64,000 bases of DNA from Streptomyces sp. AM 4-1-1 (GCF_029167625.1 NZ_CP119145.1:2604001-2668000), one strand, 5' to 3'. Positions 26,921-36,907 are shown, counted from the first letter of the stretch. The notes: generated by a model not told the origin, from the letters alone. Translations and numbers: made by a program.

Positions 26921-29900
26921 CTACGACCCCAGGATCGTCGTCAGGAACTCCCCCGTCCACGCCAGCAGTTCGCGGCCCACCACCGGCTTTCCGCCCACCT
27001 TGCCCGTGGTCGGGCGGGGGACCAGCAGTTGGTGCGCCGGGGACTTGATCACCGTACGGGGGTACAGGCGCTTCAGGCGCAGCTCCTGCGACTCCCGCAA
27101 CTCCACGGGCCCGAAGCGGACGTTGGGGCCCTGGAGGACGATCTCACCGACACCGCAGGCACGGGCCAGCATCCGCAGGCCCGCCACCATGAGCAGGTTC
27201 TCGACCGGTTCCGGGAGCTTGCCGTAGCGGTCGGTCAGCTCCTCGCGGATCGCCTTGATGTCCTCCTCCGAGTTGGCGGAAGCGATGGAGCGGTACGCCT
27301 GGAGGCGCAGCCGCTCGCCCGGGGCGTAGTCGTGCGGGACGTGCGCGTCGACCGGCAGCTCGATCTTGACCTCCAGCGGCGGTTCCTCCTCCGTCCCGCC
27401 GTCCAGCGCGGCGCGGTAGTCGGCGACGGCCTCGCCGACCATGCGGACGTAGAGGTCGAAGCCGACGCCCGCGATGTGGCCGGACTGTTCGCCGCCGAGG
27501 AGGTTTCCGGCGCCGCGGATCTCCAGGTCCTTCATCGCGACGTACATGCCCGCGCCCATCTCGGTGTGCTGGGCGATCGTCGCCAGCCGCTCGTGCGCGG
27601 TCTCGGTGAGCGGCTTCTCCGGCGGGTACAGGAAGTACGCGTACCCCCGGTCCCGGCCCCGGCCGACACGGCCGCGCAGCTGGTGGAGCTGGGAGAGGCC
27701 GAAGTTGTCGCCGCGCTCCACGATCAGCGTGTTGGCGTTCGAGATGTCGATGCCGGACTCGACGATCGTCGTGGAGACCAGCACGTCGAACTTCTTCTCC
27801 CAGAAGTCGACGACGACCTGTTCGAGGGACGCCTCCGACATCTGGCCGTGGGCCGTCGCGATGCGCGCCTCGGGGACGATCTCGCGGAGGCGGGCCGCCG
27901 CCCGGTCGATGGACTCGACCCGGTTGTGGATGTAGAACACCTGGCCCTCGCGCAGCAGTTCACGCCGGACGGCCGCGCCGATCTGCTTCTCCTCGTACGG
28001 GCCGACGAAGGTGAGGACGGGGTGCCGCTCCTCGGGGGGCGTGGTGATCGTCGACATCTCGCGGATGCCGGTGACGGCCATTTCGAGCGTACGGGGGATG
28101 GGGGTCGCGGACATGGTGAGGACGTCCACATTGGCCCGGAGCTTCTTCAGCTGCTCCTTGTGTTCGACGCCGAACCGCTGTTCCTCGTCGACGATGACCA
28201 GGCCCAGGTCCTTGAACCTGGTCTCGGACGAGAACAGCCGGTGGGTGCCGATGACCAGGTCCACCGTCCCGTCGCGCAGCCCCTCCAGGGTCGCCTTCGA
28301 CTCGGAGTCGGACTGGAAGCGGCTCAACGCCCGTACATTCACCGGGAATTGGGAGTACCGCTCGGTGAACGTACCGAAGTGCTGCTGGACCAGCAGGGTG
28401 GTCGGCACGAGGACGGCGACCTGCTTACCGTCCTGGACCGCCTTGAACGCGGCGCGGACCGCGATCTCCGTCTTGCCGTAGCCGACGTCGCCGCAGATCA
28501 GCCGGTCCATCGGGACGGACTTCTCCATGTCCTCCTTGACCTCGGCGATGGTGGTCAGCTGGTCGGGCGTCTCCGTGAACGGGAAGGCGTCCTCCAGCTC
28601 CCGCTGCCAGGGCGTGTCGGGGCCGAAGACATGGCCGGGAGCGGCCATCCGCGCGGAGTACAGCTTGATGAGGTCCGCGGCGATCTCCTTGACCGCCTTC
28701 TTGGCGCGCGCCTTGGTCTTGGTCCAGTCGGCGCCGCCGAGCCGGTGCAGGGTCGGGGCCTCGCCTCCGACGTACTTGGTGACCTGTTCCAGCTGGTCGG
28801 TGGGGATGTAGAGGCGGTCGCCGGGCTGGCCGCGCTTGGCGGGGGCGTACTCGACGAGCAGGTACTCACGGGTGGCGCCCTGGACCGTGCGCTGCACCAT
28901 CTCGATGTAGCGGCCGACGCCGTGCTGCTCGTGGACGATGTAGTCGCCGGTCTCCAGGGTGAGCGGGTCGATGGTCTTGCGCCGGCGCGTGGGCATCCGG
29001 CCGAGTTCCTTGGTGGCGGTGCGCTGCCCGGTCAGGTCCGTCTCGGTGAGGACGGCGAGCCGCAGTCCCGGGTCGACGAAACCGTGGTCGATCGCGCCGC
29101 ACGACACATGGACGAGGGACGGCGAGATCTCCGCGAGGTCCGGGTCGAGGCGGGCCGCGATGCCCTCGCCGCCCAGCACCTCGACGGTACGGGCGGCGGG
29201 CCCCTGCCCCTCGGTGACGTACACCGTGCGCCAGCCGTCCGCGATCCAGCCCTTGGTGTCGGCGAGGGCGCGGGCGGTGTCGCCCCGGTACGTCTCCGGG
29301 GCGCGCATCCCCAGCTTCAGCGTGTCGTCGTCCAGCTCGTCGTCGGCGGCGAACGGCGACACCGTCCACCACATCATGTTCAGCTCACGGGCCCGGTCAC
29401 GGACGTCCGCGATGCCCCACAGGGACGCCGCGCCGACGTCGATGGGGGCCGGGGCGTCGCTGCCACCGGCCGTCGCCGCCCAGGACGCCTGAAGGAACTC
29501 GTGGCTGGTGGCGACCAGGTCGGCCGCTCTCGTGCGGACCCGCTCCGGGTCGCACACCAGCACCATCGAGTCGTCCGGCAGCACGTCCAGCAGCAGTTCC
29601 ATGTCGTCGACGAGGACCGGGGCCAGGGACTCCATGCCCTCGACGGCGATGCCCTCGGCGATCCGGCCGAGCAGATCGCCCAGCTCGGGGTGGCGTTCGG
29701 CGAGGGCGGCGGCCCGTTCGCGCACCTGGTCCGTGAGCAGCAGCTCACGGCAGGGCGGGGCCCACAGTCCGTGGTCGGCGACCTCCAGGGAACGCTGGTC
29801 GGCGATCTTGAAGTAGCGGATCTCCTCGACGTCGTCGCCCCAGAACTCCACCCGGAGCGGATGCTCCTCGGTCGGCGGGAAGACGTCCAGGATGCCGCCG

Positions 29901-30499
29901 CGTACGGCGAACTCGCCGCGCTTCTCGACCAGTTCGACCCGCGAGTAGGCGGCCGCCGCCAGTGCCTCGACGGTCTCGCCGAGGTCGGCGGTCTGCCCGG
30001 TGCGCAGCGCCACCGGCTCCAGGTCGCCGAGCCCCTTGACCTGCGGCTGGAGTACGGAACGGACGGGCGCGACGACCACACTGACCGGGCCGGTCTCCGG
30101 ATCGTCGGCCCTCGGGTGCGCGAGGCGGCGCAGCACGGCGAGGCGGCGGCCCACGGTGTCCGAGCGGGGTGACAGCCGCTCGTGCGGCAGGGTCTCCCAG
30201 GAGGGGTACTCGGCGACGGTGTCCGGCGGCAGCAGGGTGCGCAGCGCGGCGGCCAGGTCCTCGGCCTCCCGGCCGGTGGCGGTGACGGCCAGCACGGTCC
30301 GCCCGGCACCGGCCCCCGTGCCCGCCGGGTCGGTGTCCCCCGGCCCGCCGGGGCGGGCGAGGGCGGCGACGGCGAAGGGGCGGGCGGCGGGCGGGCCGAC
30401 CAGGTCGACGTGCATGCGGTGGCCGCCCGCTGCGGCCTCCACCGCTTCGGTGAGTGCCGGGTCACGTACGACGGCGTCCAGCAGACCGTGCAGACTCAT
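26921..30499 (-). CDS. mfd: Transcription-repair coupling factor Mfd
   Basis: This 1192-aa DNA translocase removes stalled RNA polymerase and recruits UvrAB to transcribed-strand lesions. The order is standard: UvrB-like N-terminal modules, an RNA polymerase interaction domain (DYIVHEQHGVGRYIEM and VEYAPAKRGQPGDRLYIPTDQ), then helicase motifs (Walker A GDVGYGKTEIAVRAAFKA, DEEQ box IVDEEQRFGVEHKEQLK, MSATPIPRTLEMA). Translocation motifs such as LIVERGDNFGLSQLHQLRGRVGRG and a C-terminal TRCF domain follow. ATG at 30499 (MSLHGLLDAVV) is chosen over an upstream Met. It is full length for the family. Confidence 0.97.
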   Translation of the reverse strand: MSLHGLLDAVVRDPALTEAVEAAAGGHRMHVDLVGPPAARPFAVAALARPGGPGDTDPAGTGAGAGRTVLAVTATGREAEDLAAALRTLLPPDTVAEYPSWETLPHERLSPRSDTVGRRLAVLRRLAHPRADDPETGPVSVVVAPVRSVLQPQVKGLGDLEPVALRTGQTADLGETVEALAAAAYSRVELVEKRGEFAVRGGILDVFPPTEEHPLRVEFWGDDVEEIRYFKIADQRSLEVADHGLWAPPCRELLLTDQVRERAAALAERHPELGDLLGRIAEGIAVEGMESLAPVLVDDMELLLDVLPDDSMVLVCDPERVRTRAADLVATSHEFLQASWAATAGGSDAPAPIDVGAASLWGIADVRDRARELNMMWWTVSPFAADDELDDDTLKLGMRAPETYRGDTARALADTKGWIADGWRTVYVTEGQGPAARTVEVLGGEGIAARLDPDLAEISPSLVHVSCGAIDHGFVDPGLRLAVLTETDLTGQRTATKELGRMPTRRRKTIDPLTLETGDYIVHEQHGVGRYIEMVQRTVQGATREYLLVEYAPAKRGQPGDRLYIPTDQLEQVTKYVGGEAPTLHRLGGADWTKTKARAKKAVKEIAADLIKLYSARMAAPGHVFGPDTPWQRELEDAFPFTETPDQLTTIAEVKEDMEKSVPMDRLICGDVGYGKTEIAVRAAFKAVQDGKQVAVLVPTTLLVQQHFGTFTERYSQFPVNVRALSRFQSDSESKATLEGLRDGTVDLVIGTHRLFSSETRFKDLGLVIVDEEQRFGVEHKEQLKKLRANVDVLTMSATPIPRTLEMAVTGIREMSTITTPPEERHPVLTFVGPYEEKQIGAAVRRELLREGQVFYIHNRVESIDRAAARLREIVPEARIATAHGQMSEASLEQVVVDFWEKKFDVLVSTTIVESGIDISNANTLIVERGDNFGLSQLHQLRGRVGRGRDRGYAYFLYPPEKPLTETAHERLATIAQHTEMGAGMYVAMKDLEIRGAGNLLGGEQSGHIAGVGFDLYVRMVGEAVADYRAALDGGTEEEPPLEVKIELPVDAHVPHDYAPGERLRLQAYRSIASANSEEDIKAIREELTDRYGKLPEPVENLLMVAGLRMLARACGVGEIVLQGPNVRFGPVELRESQELRLKRLYPRTVIKSPAHQLLVPRPTTGKVGGKPVVGRELLAWTGEFLTTILGS

Positions 30500-30730
30500 G
30501 AAGGTGTTTCCGTCCGGGTAACGAGGGTGGGGTCTGACAGCCGGCTGCCGCCAGGACCAACGCGAAGGGCCCGACACGTCTCACGGGCCGGGGTTTCCAG
30601 CGTACGGCTCCGGTACGACAGTCGCGCCCCGATCCGCGCCGAGCCGCACGGACGGGGGCGCCGCCGACCGCGTACCACCCGCGTGCCACCGCGTTCGCGG
30701 CATCCGGTACGCGGCGTCGCCCCGCCACCA

Positions 30731-30815
30731 CGTACCACCCGCCGCGCGGGATCGCGTACCACCTCGCACCACTACGCACCACCTGGTACCACTGCGTAAC
30801 TACTGCACACCACCG
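30731..30815. repeat. Ten-bp phased degenerate repeats upstream of mfd
   Basis: Units of 10 bp with the consensus ACYnCGYACC follow each other in register from 30751 (atcgcgtacc, acctcgcacc, actacgcacc, acctggtacc, actgcgtaac). Related copies lie at 30731 and 30801. Confidence 0.75.
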
Positions 30816-30951
30816 CATTCCGACCAGCTCCCGCCTCCCCGGTCCGCGCATCCCCGGTGTCCCGGAAGCCCCGAAAGCCGAAGCCCGGATTCCCGCGAGT
30901 CCCGCGAGCCCGCCGCCCGCGCGCCCGTCGGCCCGCGAGCCCGAAACGCCA

Positions 30952-30988
30952 CCGGCCCCGGGTGTCCTCTCGGACGTCCCGGGGCCGG
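30952..30988 (-). terminator. Terminator of the ABC transporter operon
   Basis: CCGGCCCCGGG pairs with CCCGGGGCCGG around a 15-nt loop, about 40 nt past the permease stop codon. Confidence 0.7.
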
Positions 30989-31030
30989 ATGGCGGTCGCG
31001 CCGGGCCTCAGCGGCCCCGCCGACCGGGTC

Positions 31031-33607
31031 TCACTCCGAGGCGATGGCGTTCAGCACGTTCATCCGGCCCGCCCGGAACGCCGGGACCAGGGCGGCGAAC
31101 AGGCCGACGAAGGCCGAGGCGACGAAGACGGTGATGATCGTCGGCCACGGGATCTCCAGGACGCCGAGCCCTTCCAGGGCCAGCAGCTTCTGGGCCGTCG
31201 TGCCCCAGCCCATGCCCAGGCCGAGGCCGAGCAGTGCGCCGAAGAGGGCGATGACCACCGACTCCAGGCGGATCATACGGCGCAGCTGGCGGCGGGAGAG
31301 GCCGATGGCGCGCATCAGGCCGATCTCGCGGGTCCGCTCCACCACCGACAGGGCCAGGGTGTTCACCACACCGAGGACCGCGACGATGATCGCGAGGGCG
31401 AGCAGGCCGTAGACGATGTTGAGCAGCTGACCGATCTGGTCCTTCAGCTCCTCCTTGAAGTCGGCCTGGTTCTTCACCGAGTACTGCGGGTACGCGGCGA
31501 GCGCGTCCTTCAGGGCGGCGTAGGTCTCCTTCTCCTTGCCGTCCCGCGCCTTGGCGAACATGATCACGTTCGGCGGCATCCTGTCGGCGGCGACGTACTT
31601 CTCGGCGGTCGTGATGCTGGTGTACATCGCGCCCTTGTCGACCACGGCCTCGTCCGAGGTGATCGCGGCGACCTTCAGCTTCGCCGTCGTGCCTTCCTTG
31701 AACGCCACCGTGATCCGGTCGCCGACCGTGATGTGGTGCTCGGTCGCGTAGCCGTCGCCGACCGACATGGCGTCCTCGCCGTACGCGTCGGCCAGATCGC
31801 CCGCGACCGTCTTGCGGCGCAGGTCGTCCTTGTACGTGGGGTCGGCGGCGACGACGCTCTCGTCCAGCGATGTGCCGTCGGGGGCGGTGAGCACGGCGCT
31901 GACGGACTTGTAGTCGGTGAAGTGCTCGATGCCGGGCACCTTCTTCATGGCGTCCGACGCCTGCGGCACGATCGGCTGGCCGGTGGAGGACTGGACGATG
32001 AAGTCCGCGCCGACCGACTTGTCCAGCTCGTCGGTGGCCGACGCGACCATCGAGGAGCCGACGACGGAGAGGCAGGCGACGAGGGCGAGCCCGATCATCA
32101 GGGCCGCGCCGGTCGCCCCGGTGCGGCGCGGATTGCGCAGGGCGTTGCGCTCGGCCAGCCGTCCGACCGGGCCGAACAACCGCAGCACGACCACGCTGAG
32201 TGCCCGGACCACGCCGCTGGCGAGCAGCGGACCGATGACGATGAACCCGATGAGTGTGAGGACCACGCCCAGGCCGAGGTAGAGCGAACCCTCGCCCGCC
32301 TCCTCCGCCCGGGTCGCGGCGAGCAGCCCGGCGGTCCCGGCACCCGTCAGGACCAGACCCAGTACGGCCCTGAGCCGGCCGGCGCGGCCGTCGGCCGGGG
32401 TCCCGGCGTCGCGCAGGGCGGCCATCGGCGAGATCTTCCCCGCCCGGCGGGCCGGTATGTACGCGGCGAGGACGGTGACGACGACGCCGAGCGCGAGACC
32501 GACCACCGGGGTCGTCCAGGCCACCGTGAGGTCGTCCGTGGACAGCTCCATGCCCATGGCGCCCATGAGCTTCATCAGGCCGACCGCGAGGCCGACCCCG
32601 GCGGCGACGCCGAGGATCGATCCGACGATGCCGAGCAGCAGCGCCTCCAGCAGCACGGACCGGTTGACCTGCTTCCGGCTGGAGCCGATGGCCCGCATCA
32701 GGCCGATCTCCCGGGTGCGCTGGGCGACCAGCATCGAGAAGGTGTTGACGATCAGGAAGATGCCGACCAGGAAGGCGATCCCGGCGAAGCCGAGCATGGC
32801 GTACTTCATCACGTCGAGGAACGAGCCCATGGAGTCGGCTCCGTCGTCCGCCGTCTCCTGCTGCGTCTTGACCTTGTACGCGCCGGCGCCCAGGGTCGCC
32901 GCGACGCTCTTCTTCAGCTGCTCGTCACTCACGCCCGGGTTGGCCGTGACGTTGATGTGCGAGAAGACGTCGGGGCGGCCGAGCAGCTTCTCCTGGGCGA
33001 TGGCCGTGTCGAGGTAGACGATGGCGGCGCCCGGGTTGGTCACCTTGAAGGTGACGATGCCACTGATCCGCGCCCTGATGTCGCCCGTGACGGCGATGGT
33101 GCGCAGTTCGTCGCCGAGCTTCAGGTGGTGCTTCCTCGCGGTGTCGGCGTCGACCATCATCTCGGACGGTCCGTTCGGCGCGTGACCGGAGGTGATCTCC
33201 ATCGAACGCAGTTCGTTCTGCGTCCAGTTGCCCGCGATCGTCGGCGCTCCGGAGTCCGATCCCATGTTCTTGTCGTGGCTGTCGACGACCGTCACGGACA
33301 TGCTGGAGACCGCGCCTTCGGCGAGCTTCACCCCGTCCGTCCCGCGCACCCGCTGGACGGCGGCGCCGGGCAGCGAGGCGGGCAGGCCGTTGTCCGGCGG
33401 GGAGTCGACGTTCTCGGCGGCCTTCGGCTGGACGGTGACGTCGGCGGCGCTCAGGGTGAAGAGCTTGTCGAAGGTGGAGTTCATGGTGTCGGTGAAGACG
33501 AGCGTGCCGCACACGAACGCCACCGACAGCAGGACCGCGACGGCGGACAGCGCCATCCGTCCCTTGTGCGCGAGGAAGTTGCGTAGCGAGGTCTTGAACA
33601 CAGTCAC
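31031..33607 (-). CDS. MacB/FtsX-type ABC transporter permease
   Basis: This 858-aa membrane protein contains two FtsX-like permease repeats. The N-terminal helix (GRMALSAVAVLLSVAFVCGT LVF) is followed by a large extracytoplasmic MacB-PCD-like domain. A helix bundle then carries the conserved ERTREIGLMRAIG motif twice (RTREIGLMRAIGSSRKQVN and VVERTREIGLMRAIGLSRRQL). The GTG start overlaps the upstream ATPase stop by 4 bp. Such transporters export lipids, peptides or drugs; the substrate is unknown here. Confidence 0.92.
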   Translation of the reverse strand: MTVFKTSLRNFLAHKGRMALSAVAVLLSVAFVCGTLVFTDTMNSTFDKLFTLSAADVTVQPKAAENVDSPPDNGLPASLPGAAVQRVRGTDGVKLAEGAVSSMSVTVVDSHDKNMGSDSGAPTIAGNWTQNELRSMEITSGHAPNGPSEMMVDADTARKHHLKLGDELRTIAVTGDIRARISGIVTFKVTNPGAAIVYLDTAIAQEKLLGRPDVFSHINVTANPGVSDEQLKKSVAATLGAGAYKVKTQQETADDGADSMGSFLDVMKYAMLGFAGIAFLVGIFLIVNTFSMLVAQRTREIGLMRAIGSSRKQVNRSVLLEALLLGIVGSILGVAAGVGLAVGLMKLMGAMGMELSTDDLTVAWTTPVVGLALGVVVTVLAAYIPARRAGKISPMAALRDAGTPADGRAGRLRAVLGLVLTGAGTAGLLAATRAEEAGEGSLYLGLGVVLTLIGFIVIGPLLASGVVRALSVVVLRLFGPVGRLAERNALRNPRRTGATGAALMIGLALVACLSVVGSSMVASATDELDKSVGADFIVQSSTGQPIVPQASDAMKKVPGIEHFTDYKSVSAVLTAPDGTSLDESVVAADPTYKDDLRRKTVAGDLADAYGEDAMSVGDGYATEHHITVGDRITVAFKEGTTAKLKVAAITSDEAVVDKGAMYTSITTAEKYVAADRMPPNVIMFAKARDGKEKETYAALKDALAAYPQYSVKNQADFKEELKDQIGQLLNIVYGLLALAIIVAVLGVVNTLALSVVERTREIGLMRAIGLSRRQLRRMIRLESVVIALFGALLGLGLGMGWGTTAQKLLALEGLGVLEIPWPTIITVFVASAFVGLFAALVPAFRAGRMNVLNAIASE

Positions 33608-34398
33608 GACGTACGCCCCCGCGCGTCGAAGTCCTTCATGCGGTCCAGGACCTGATCGGCCGTCGGGTTGTACATCTCGTCGACGATCCTGCCGTCCGCG
33701 AGGTACAGCACCCGGTCCGCGTAGGAGGCGGCCATCGGGTCGTGGGTGACCATCACGATGGTCTGGCCCAGCTCGTCGACCGACTTCCGCAGGAACGCCA
33801 GCACTTCGGCGCCGGCCCGCGAGTCGAGGTTCCCGGTGGGTTCGTCACCGAAGATGATCTCCGGCCGGGCGGCGAGCGCCCGCGCCACGGCGACGCGCTG
33901 CTGCTGACCACCGGAGAGCTGCGTCGGCCGGTGCTTCAGCCGCCCGGCGAGACCGACGGTCTCGACGACCCGGTGCAGCCACTGCTGGTCCGGCTTGCGG
34001 CCCGCGATGTCCATCGGCAGCGTGATGTTCTCGATCGCGTTCAGGGTCGGCAGCAGGTTGAACGCCTGGAAGATGAAGCCGATCCGGTCCCGGCGCAGCT
34101 GGGTGAGCTTCTTGTCCTTGAGCTGGGTTATCTCGGTCTCGTCGAGGTAGATCTCGCCCGACGTCACGGTGTCGAGACCGGCCAGGCAGTGCATCAGTGT
34201 CGACTTGCCGGACCCGGACGGGCCCATGATCGCCGTGAACTGCCCACGGGCGATGTCCACGTCGACGTGGTCGAGCGCGACGACCCGGGTCTCCCCCGAC
34301 CCGTACGCCTTGACGACCTGACGCGCTCGCGCGGCGACGGCCGTACGCCCTCCAGTGCCCCCGTGCCTGGGAATGGTCACAGCCGTTGTCACGTGCAT
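33604..34398 (-). CDS. ABC transporter ATP-binding protein (LolD/MacB type)
   Basis: The 264-aa ATPase has Walker A GPSGSGKST, Q-loop FQAFNLLP, signature LSGGQQQR, Walker B IIFGDEPTGNLD and the H-loop VTHD. The 26-residue N-terminal extension before the domain is Thr/Gly/Arg-rich. It couples by 4-bp overlap to the permease at 31031-33607. No regulator lies immediately upstream. Confidence 0.95.
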   Translation of the reverse strand: MHVTTAVTIPRHGGTGGRTAVAARARQVVKAYGSGETRVVALDHVDVDIARGQFTAIMGPSGSGKSTLMHCLAGLDTVTSGEIYLDETEITQLKDKKLTQLRRDRIGFIFQAFNLLPTLNAIENITLPMDIAGRKPDQQWLHRVVETVGLAGRLKHRPTQLSGGQQQRVAVARALAARPEIIFGDEPTGNLDSRAGAEVLAFLRKSVDELGQTIVMVTHDPMAASYADRVLYLADGRIVDEMYNPTADQVLDRMKDFDARGRTS

Positions 34399-34897
34399 CT
34401 CCTACTGTCGTCTGCCACTGCCGATTGGTGCCGCTGACCGCCGGTCGCCGTGGACGGCTGCCGATCGGAACGCGTGTTCCTCACGCTTGGAGTCTGGTCC
34501 GTGAGGGGGGTCCGGCGCGCTGGTGCCCGGCGCAGTCTTCGAGTGGGGTTTTCCCCACCACTCCCCCTGCGGTCAGCCGCAGGCGCGGTACGAAAAGCGG
34601 TACGTGAACACGCTAGGGAACGGGGCCCCGGCTCCTCGTCCTCCAGCGGGAGGAACGGTCCCCGGGCGGAAGTACGGAGCTTCCCCTAAGGGTTCGCGCC
34701 TCCGGAAGAGCCCCGCTCTCAGGGGCACGGACCCGCTCCCCGGCGCCCGACCGGCGCGGGAGGCGGGGCGGCGACGGGGAGCGCGGGCCTGTTCTCCACG
34801 GGCCGGCCCCGGACGACGTACCGACCGTGGTCACCCGTACGGAGACGGGGCGTGGCCCGGCCTCGGAGGTAGGCCGTCGGTCCGAGTAGGACAGCTC
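34399..34897. other. Intergenic region between the ABC operon and the methyltransferase gene
   Basis: This 499-bp gap presumably contains the promoter of the ABC operon and the 3' flank of the methyltransferase gene. Long frames on the plus strand are compositional shadows. I see no gene, repeat or clear hairpin of note. Confidence 0.5.
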
Positions 34898-35545
34898 TCA
34901 GGCCTTGCGGGCGAGCAGCTGGATCTCCCGGAACTGCCGCCGGTCGGTGGGCTGGGGCTCGCGAACCATCCGGGCCACCTCGGCCAGCCCGGCCTCGCGC
35001 AGCATCGCGGCGAGGTGATCGGGCCACCACCGATAGGCCGGCGCGACGGCGTGATCGAAGACCTGCGTCGGGTGAGAGGGGTCGTCGCTTGCCGAGAAGC
35101 CGATCAGCAGGTGGCCGCCGGGTGCCAGCACCCGGTGGAACTCGGCCAGGACGGCGGGGAGTTCGCGCGGCGGCGTGTGGATGACGGACCAACGTGAGAG
35201 CACGCCGTCCAGCTCGCCGTCGGCGATGTCCGACGCGGCCATCGAGCCCACGTCGAACCGCAGGCCGGGATGGTCCTGCCGGGCCAACTCGATCATCGCG
35301 GAAGAGGCGTCGACGCCGAACGCCGCCAGTCCCAACGCGTCCAGATGAGCGGTGACATGGCCGGGCCCACACCCCAGGTCCGCGACCCGACCGTGCCCAC
35401 TCGCGCTCACCACCTCGGCGAAGGCGCCCAGGATCGCGCGGTCCAGGGGGCTGTCACGCAACGAGTCGCGGAACAGCCGCGCATAGGTGGGAGCAGCGGC
35501 GTCGTAAGCCTCGCGGGTGGCGCTGAGGACATCGTGTTCGACCAT
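34898..35545 (-). CDS. Class I SAM-dependent methyltransferase (UbiE/Methyltransf_11 type)
   Basis: The 215-aa protein has motif I VADLGCGPGHVTAHLDALG near residue 55, an acidic motif II loop (FGVDASSAMIELARQ) and the post-I segment ADGELDGVLSRWSVIHTPP with LAPGGHLLIGF. ATG at 35545 (MVEHDVLSATREAYD) is chosen; upstream codons in this frame belong to a tandemly duplicated noncoding block. The substrate is unknown. Confidence 0.85.
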   Translation of the reverse strand: MVEHDVLSATREAYDAAAPTYARLFRDSLRDSPLDRAILGAFAEVVSASGHGRVADLGCGPGHVTAHLDALGLAAFGVDASSAMIELARQDHPGLRFDVGSMAASDIADGELDGVLSRWSVIHTPPRELPAVLAEFHRVLAPGGHLLIGFSASDDPSHPTQVFDHAVAPAYRWWPDHLAAMLREAGLAEVARMVREPQPTDRRQFREIQLLARKA

Positions 35546-35626
35546 GCTCGCGACAGTAGTTCCTGGCCCCTGAGGCGAGCCGGGAGAATCACGATTCCCC
35601 CCTTCCGCCCCCGCCCTCGCCCTCGC

Positions 35627-35757
35627 CCTCGCCCAGCCGAACTGCGTCGAGCCGGGGTGCCGGTACTCGCGCGAGTCCCCGCCCGGCCCCTGCCTTCGCC
35701 TCGCCCAGCCGAACTGCGTCGAGCCGGGGTGCCGGTACTCGCGCGAGTCCCCGCCCG
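35627..35757. repeat. Two 59-bp near-identical tandem copies
   Basis: A 59-bp block (35627-35685) recurs at 35699-35757, with a 72-bp period. Each copy contains the dyad ACTCGCGCGAGT. It lies between a methyltransferase start and the DivIVA-like gene stop. Confidence 0.85.
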
Positions 35758-35799
35758 TGCACAGCGCACCACCCACCGCCGCGCAGGCCGGTGTCCTCG

Positions 35800-36696
35800 T
35801 CAGCTGTCCGCCGGCGTGGTCACCCGGCCGGTGAGCGCCGCCAGCGAGTTGCGTACGTGCGTCATGTGCGCCTGGGCCTCCTCGCGGCCCTCGTCGTGCT
35901 CACGCAGTACGCGTTCCGTCTCACGCACCACCCGTTCCTCACGCACCCTGGCCTTCGCGATCAGCTCGGCGGCCTGCGCCTCGGTGTCCTCCTGGCGGTG
36001 CCTGGCCGCTTCCTCGGCCTCCGCGAGCGCCCGCTTGGCCTCGTCGAGCCGGTCCTCCGCCCGCGCGGTGAGCGCCGCCTGCTCCGCTTCCAACTCCGCG
36101 AGTGCTTCCGCGAGTTCGCGCTCGGTCTGCTTCAGCCGCTCGGCGTGCTCCTGCTCCTGGTGCGTCAGCACGCTCGCCGTGCGGTGACGGGTCTCCGTCA
36201 TCGTCGACGCCGCCGCTTCGCGCACCTTCCCGGCCTCGTCCAGGGCCGCGCCGAGCAGGCCGTCGGCGGTGTCCCGCGCCTCGGCGAGCACCTTCTCCGC
36301 CTGCGCGTCGGCCGCCGACCACACCTTCTTCGCGTGCTCTCGGGCGGCCTCCTTCGCGCTTCGCGCGTCCGCGTCCGCCGCGTCCCGCAACGACTGCGCC
36401 TCCTCCTGGGCGGCGGCGCGCGCGGCCCCGGCCTCCTCATCGGCCAGCGCCAGAATCCGCTGGGCCCGCTCACCGAGTGAGGCGTACGTCTGCGGGGCGA
36501 GCGACGCCACGGCCTCGGCCAGCCGGGCCGACTCGGCCTCCAGCTCCTCGGCCCGTGCGGTGAGCCGGGTCAGCCGTTCCCACGCCTCGTCGCGCTCCGC
36601 CGACAGCCCGGCCACGAACCGGTCGACCTGCTCCGGACGGTAACCACGCCCCCGTACGCCGTCGAAGCCGTGCCCGGACACCGGTGCAGCACACAT
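35800..36696 (-). CDS. DivIVA-like coiled-coil protein
   Basis: The 298-aa protein has an N-terminal DivIVA-type segment (FDGVRGRGYRPEQVDRFVAG) and then a very long A/E/R/Q-rich coiled coil over residues 30-280. It is a relative of Streptomyces polar-growth cytoskeletal proteins such as DivIVA, Scy and FilP, although it lacks their full length. The gene is monocistronic and divergent from noncoding repeats. A structural cytoskeletal or scaffold role is inferred from composition. Confidence 0.78.
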   Translation of the reverse strand: MCAAPVSGHGFDGVRGRGYRPEQVDRFVAGLSAERDEAWERLTRLTARAEELEAESARLAEAVASLAPQTYASLGERAQRILALADEEAGAARAAAQEEAQSLRDAADADARSAKEAAREHAKKVWSAADAQAEKVLAEARDTADGLLGAALDEAGKVREAAASTMTETRHRTASVLTHQEQEHAERLKQTERELAEALAELEAEQAALTARAEDRLDEAKRALAEAEEAARHRQEDTEAQAAELIAKARVREERVVRETERVLREHDEGREEAQAHMTHVRNSLAALTGRVTTPADS

Positions 36697-36907
36697 CCTG
36701 AAAGCCTCTCTCCGAACTCCTCGACCACTGAGCGACAGGTCAAGGATGCGGCAATTGGTGACAGAAGTCGGAATCGATCAGACGCTTTCCGGACGGAAGC
36801 GACGGGTGTCACACCCGCGTCCTACCCGCACCACCCCACGCCCTACCCGTGCCCCGTACGCCCCACGCCGCCGTACCCGCGCCTGCGCACGCCCGCGCGG
36901 GAAGGCG

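Larger units (their letters stand above)
30500..31030. other. mfd upstream region with phased short repeats
   Basis: This 531-bp noncoding gap contains the mfd promoter region, a cluster of 10-bp-spaced ACCACC-type repeats (30731-30815) and the terminator of the ABC permease gene (30952-30988). The W/V/G-rich frames here reflect the repeat and are not genes. Confidence 0.6.

Noticed and set aside
27029..30172. 1047-codon plus-strand frame over mfd
   Set aside because: It is antisense to mfd and lacks any motif; such long shadows are normal at this GC content.
30462..30851. Trp/Val/Gly-rich small protein upstream of mfd
   Set aside because: It is the translation of the 10-bp ACCACC repeat; it has no ribosome binding site.
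30857..33586. 909-codon plus-strand frame over the ABC permease
   Set aside because: It is the antisense shadow of the FtsX permease, with runs of D/G/R/V and no start signal.
35627..35757. Two 59-bp copies as a CRISPR or att site pair
   Set aside because: There are only two copies with a 13-bp gap, and no integrase or cas gene is present.
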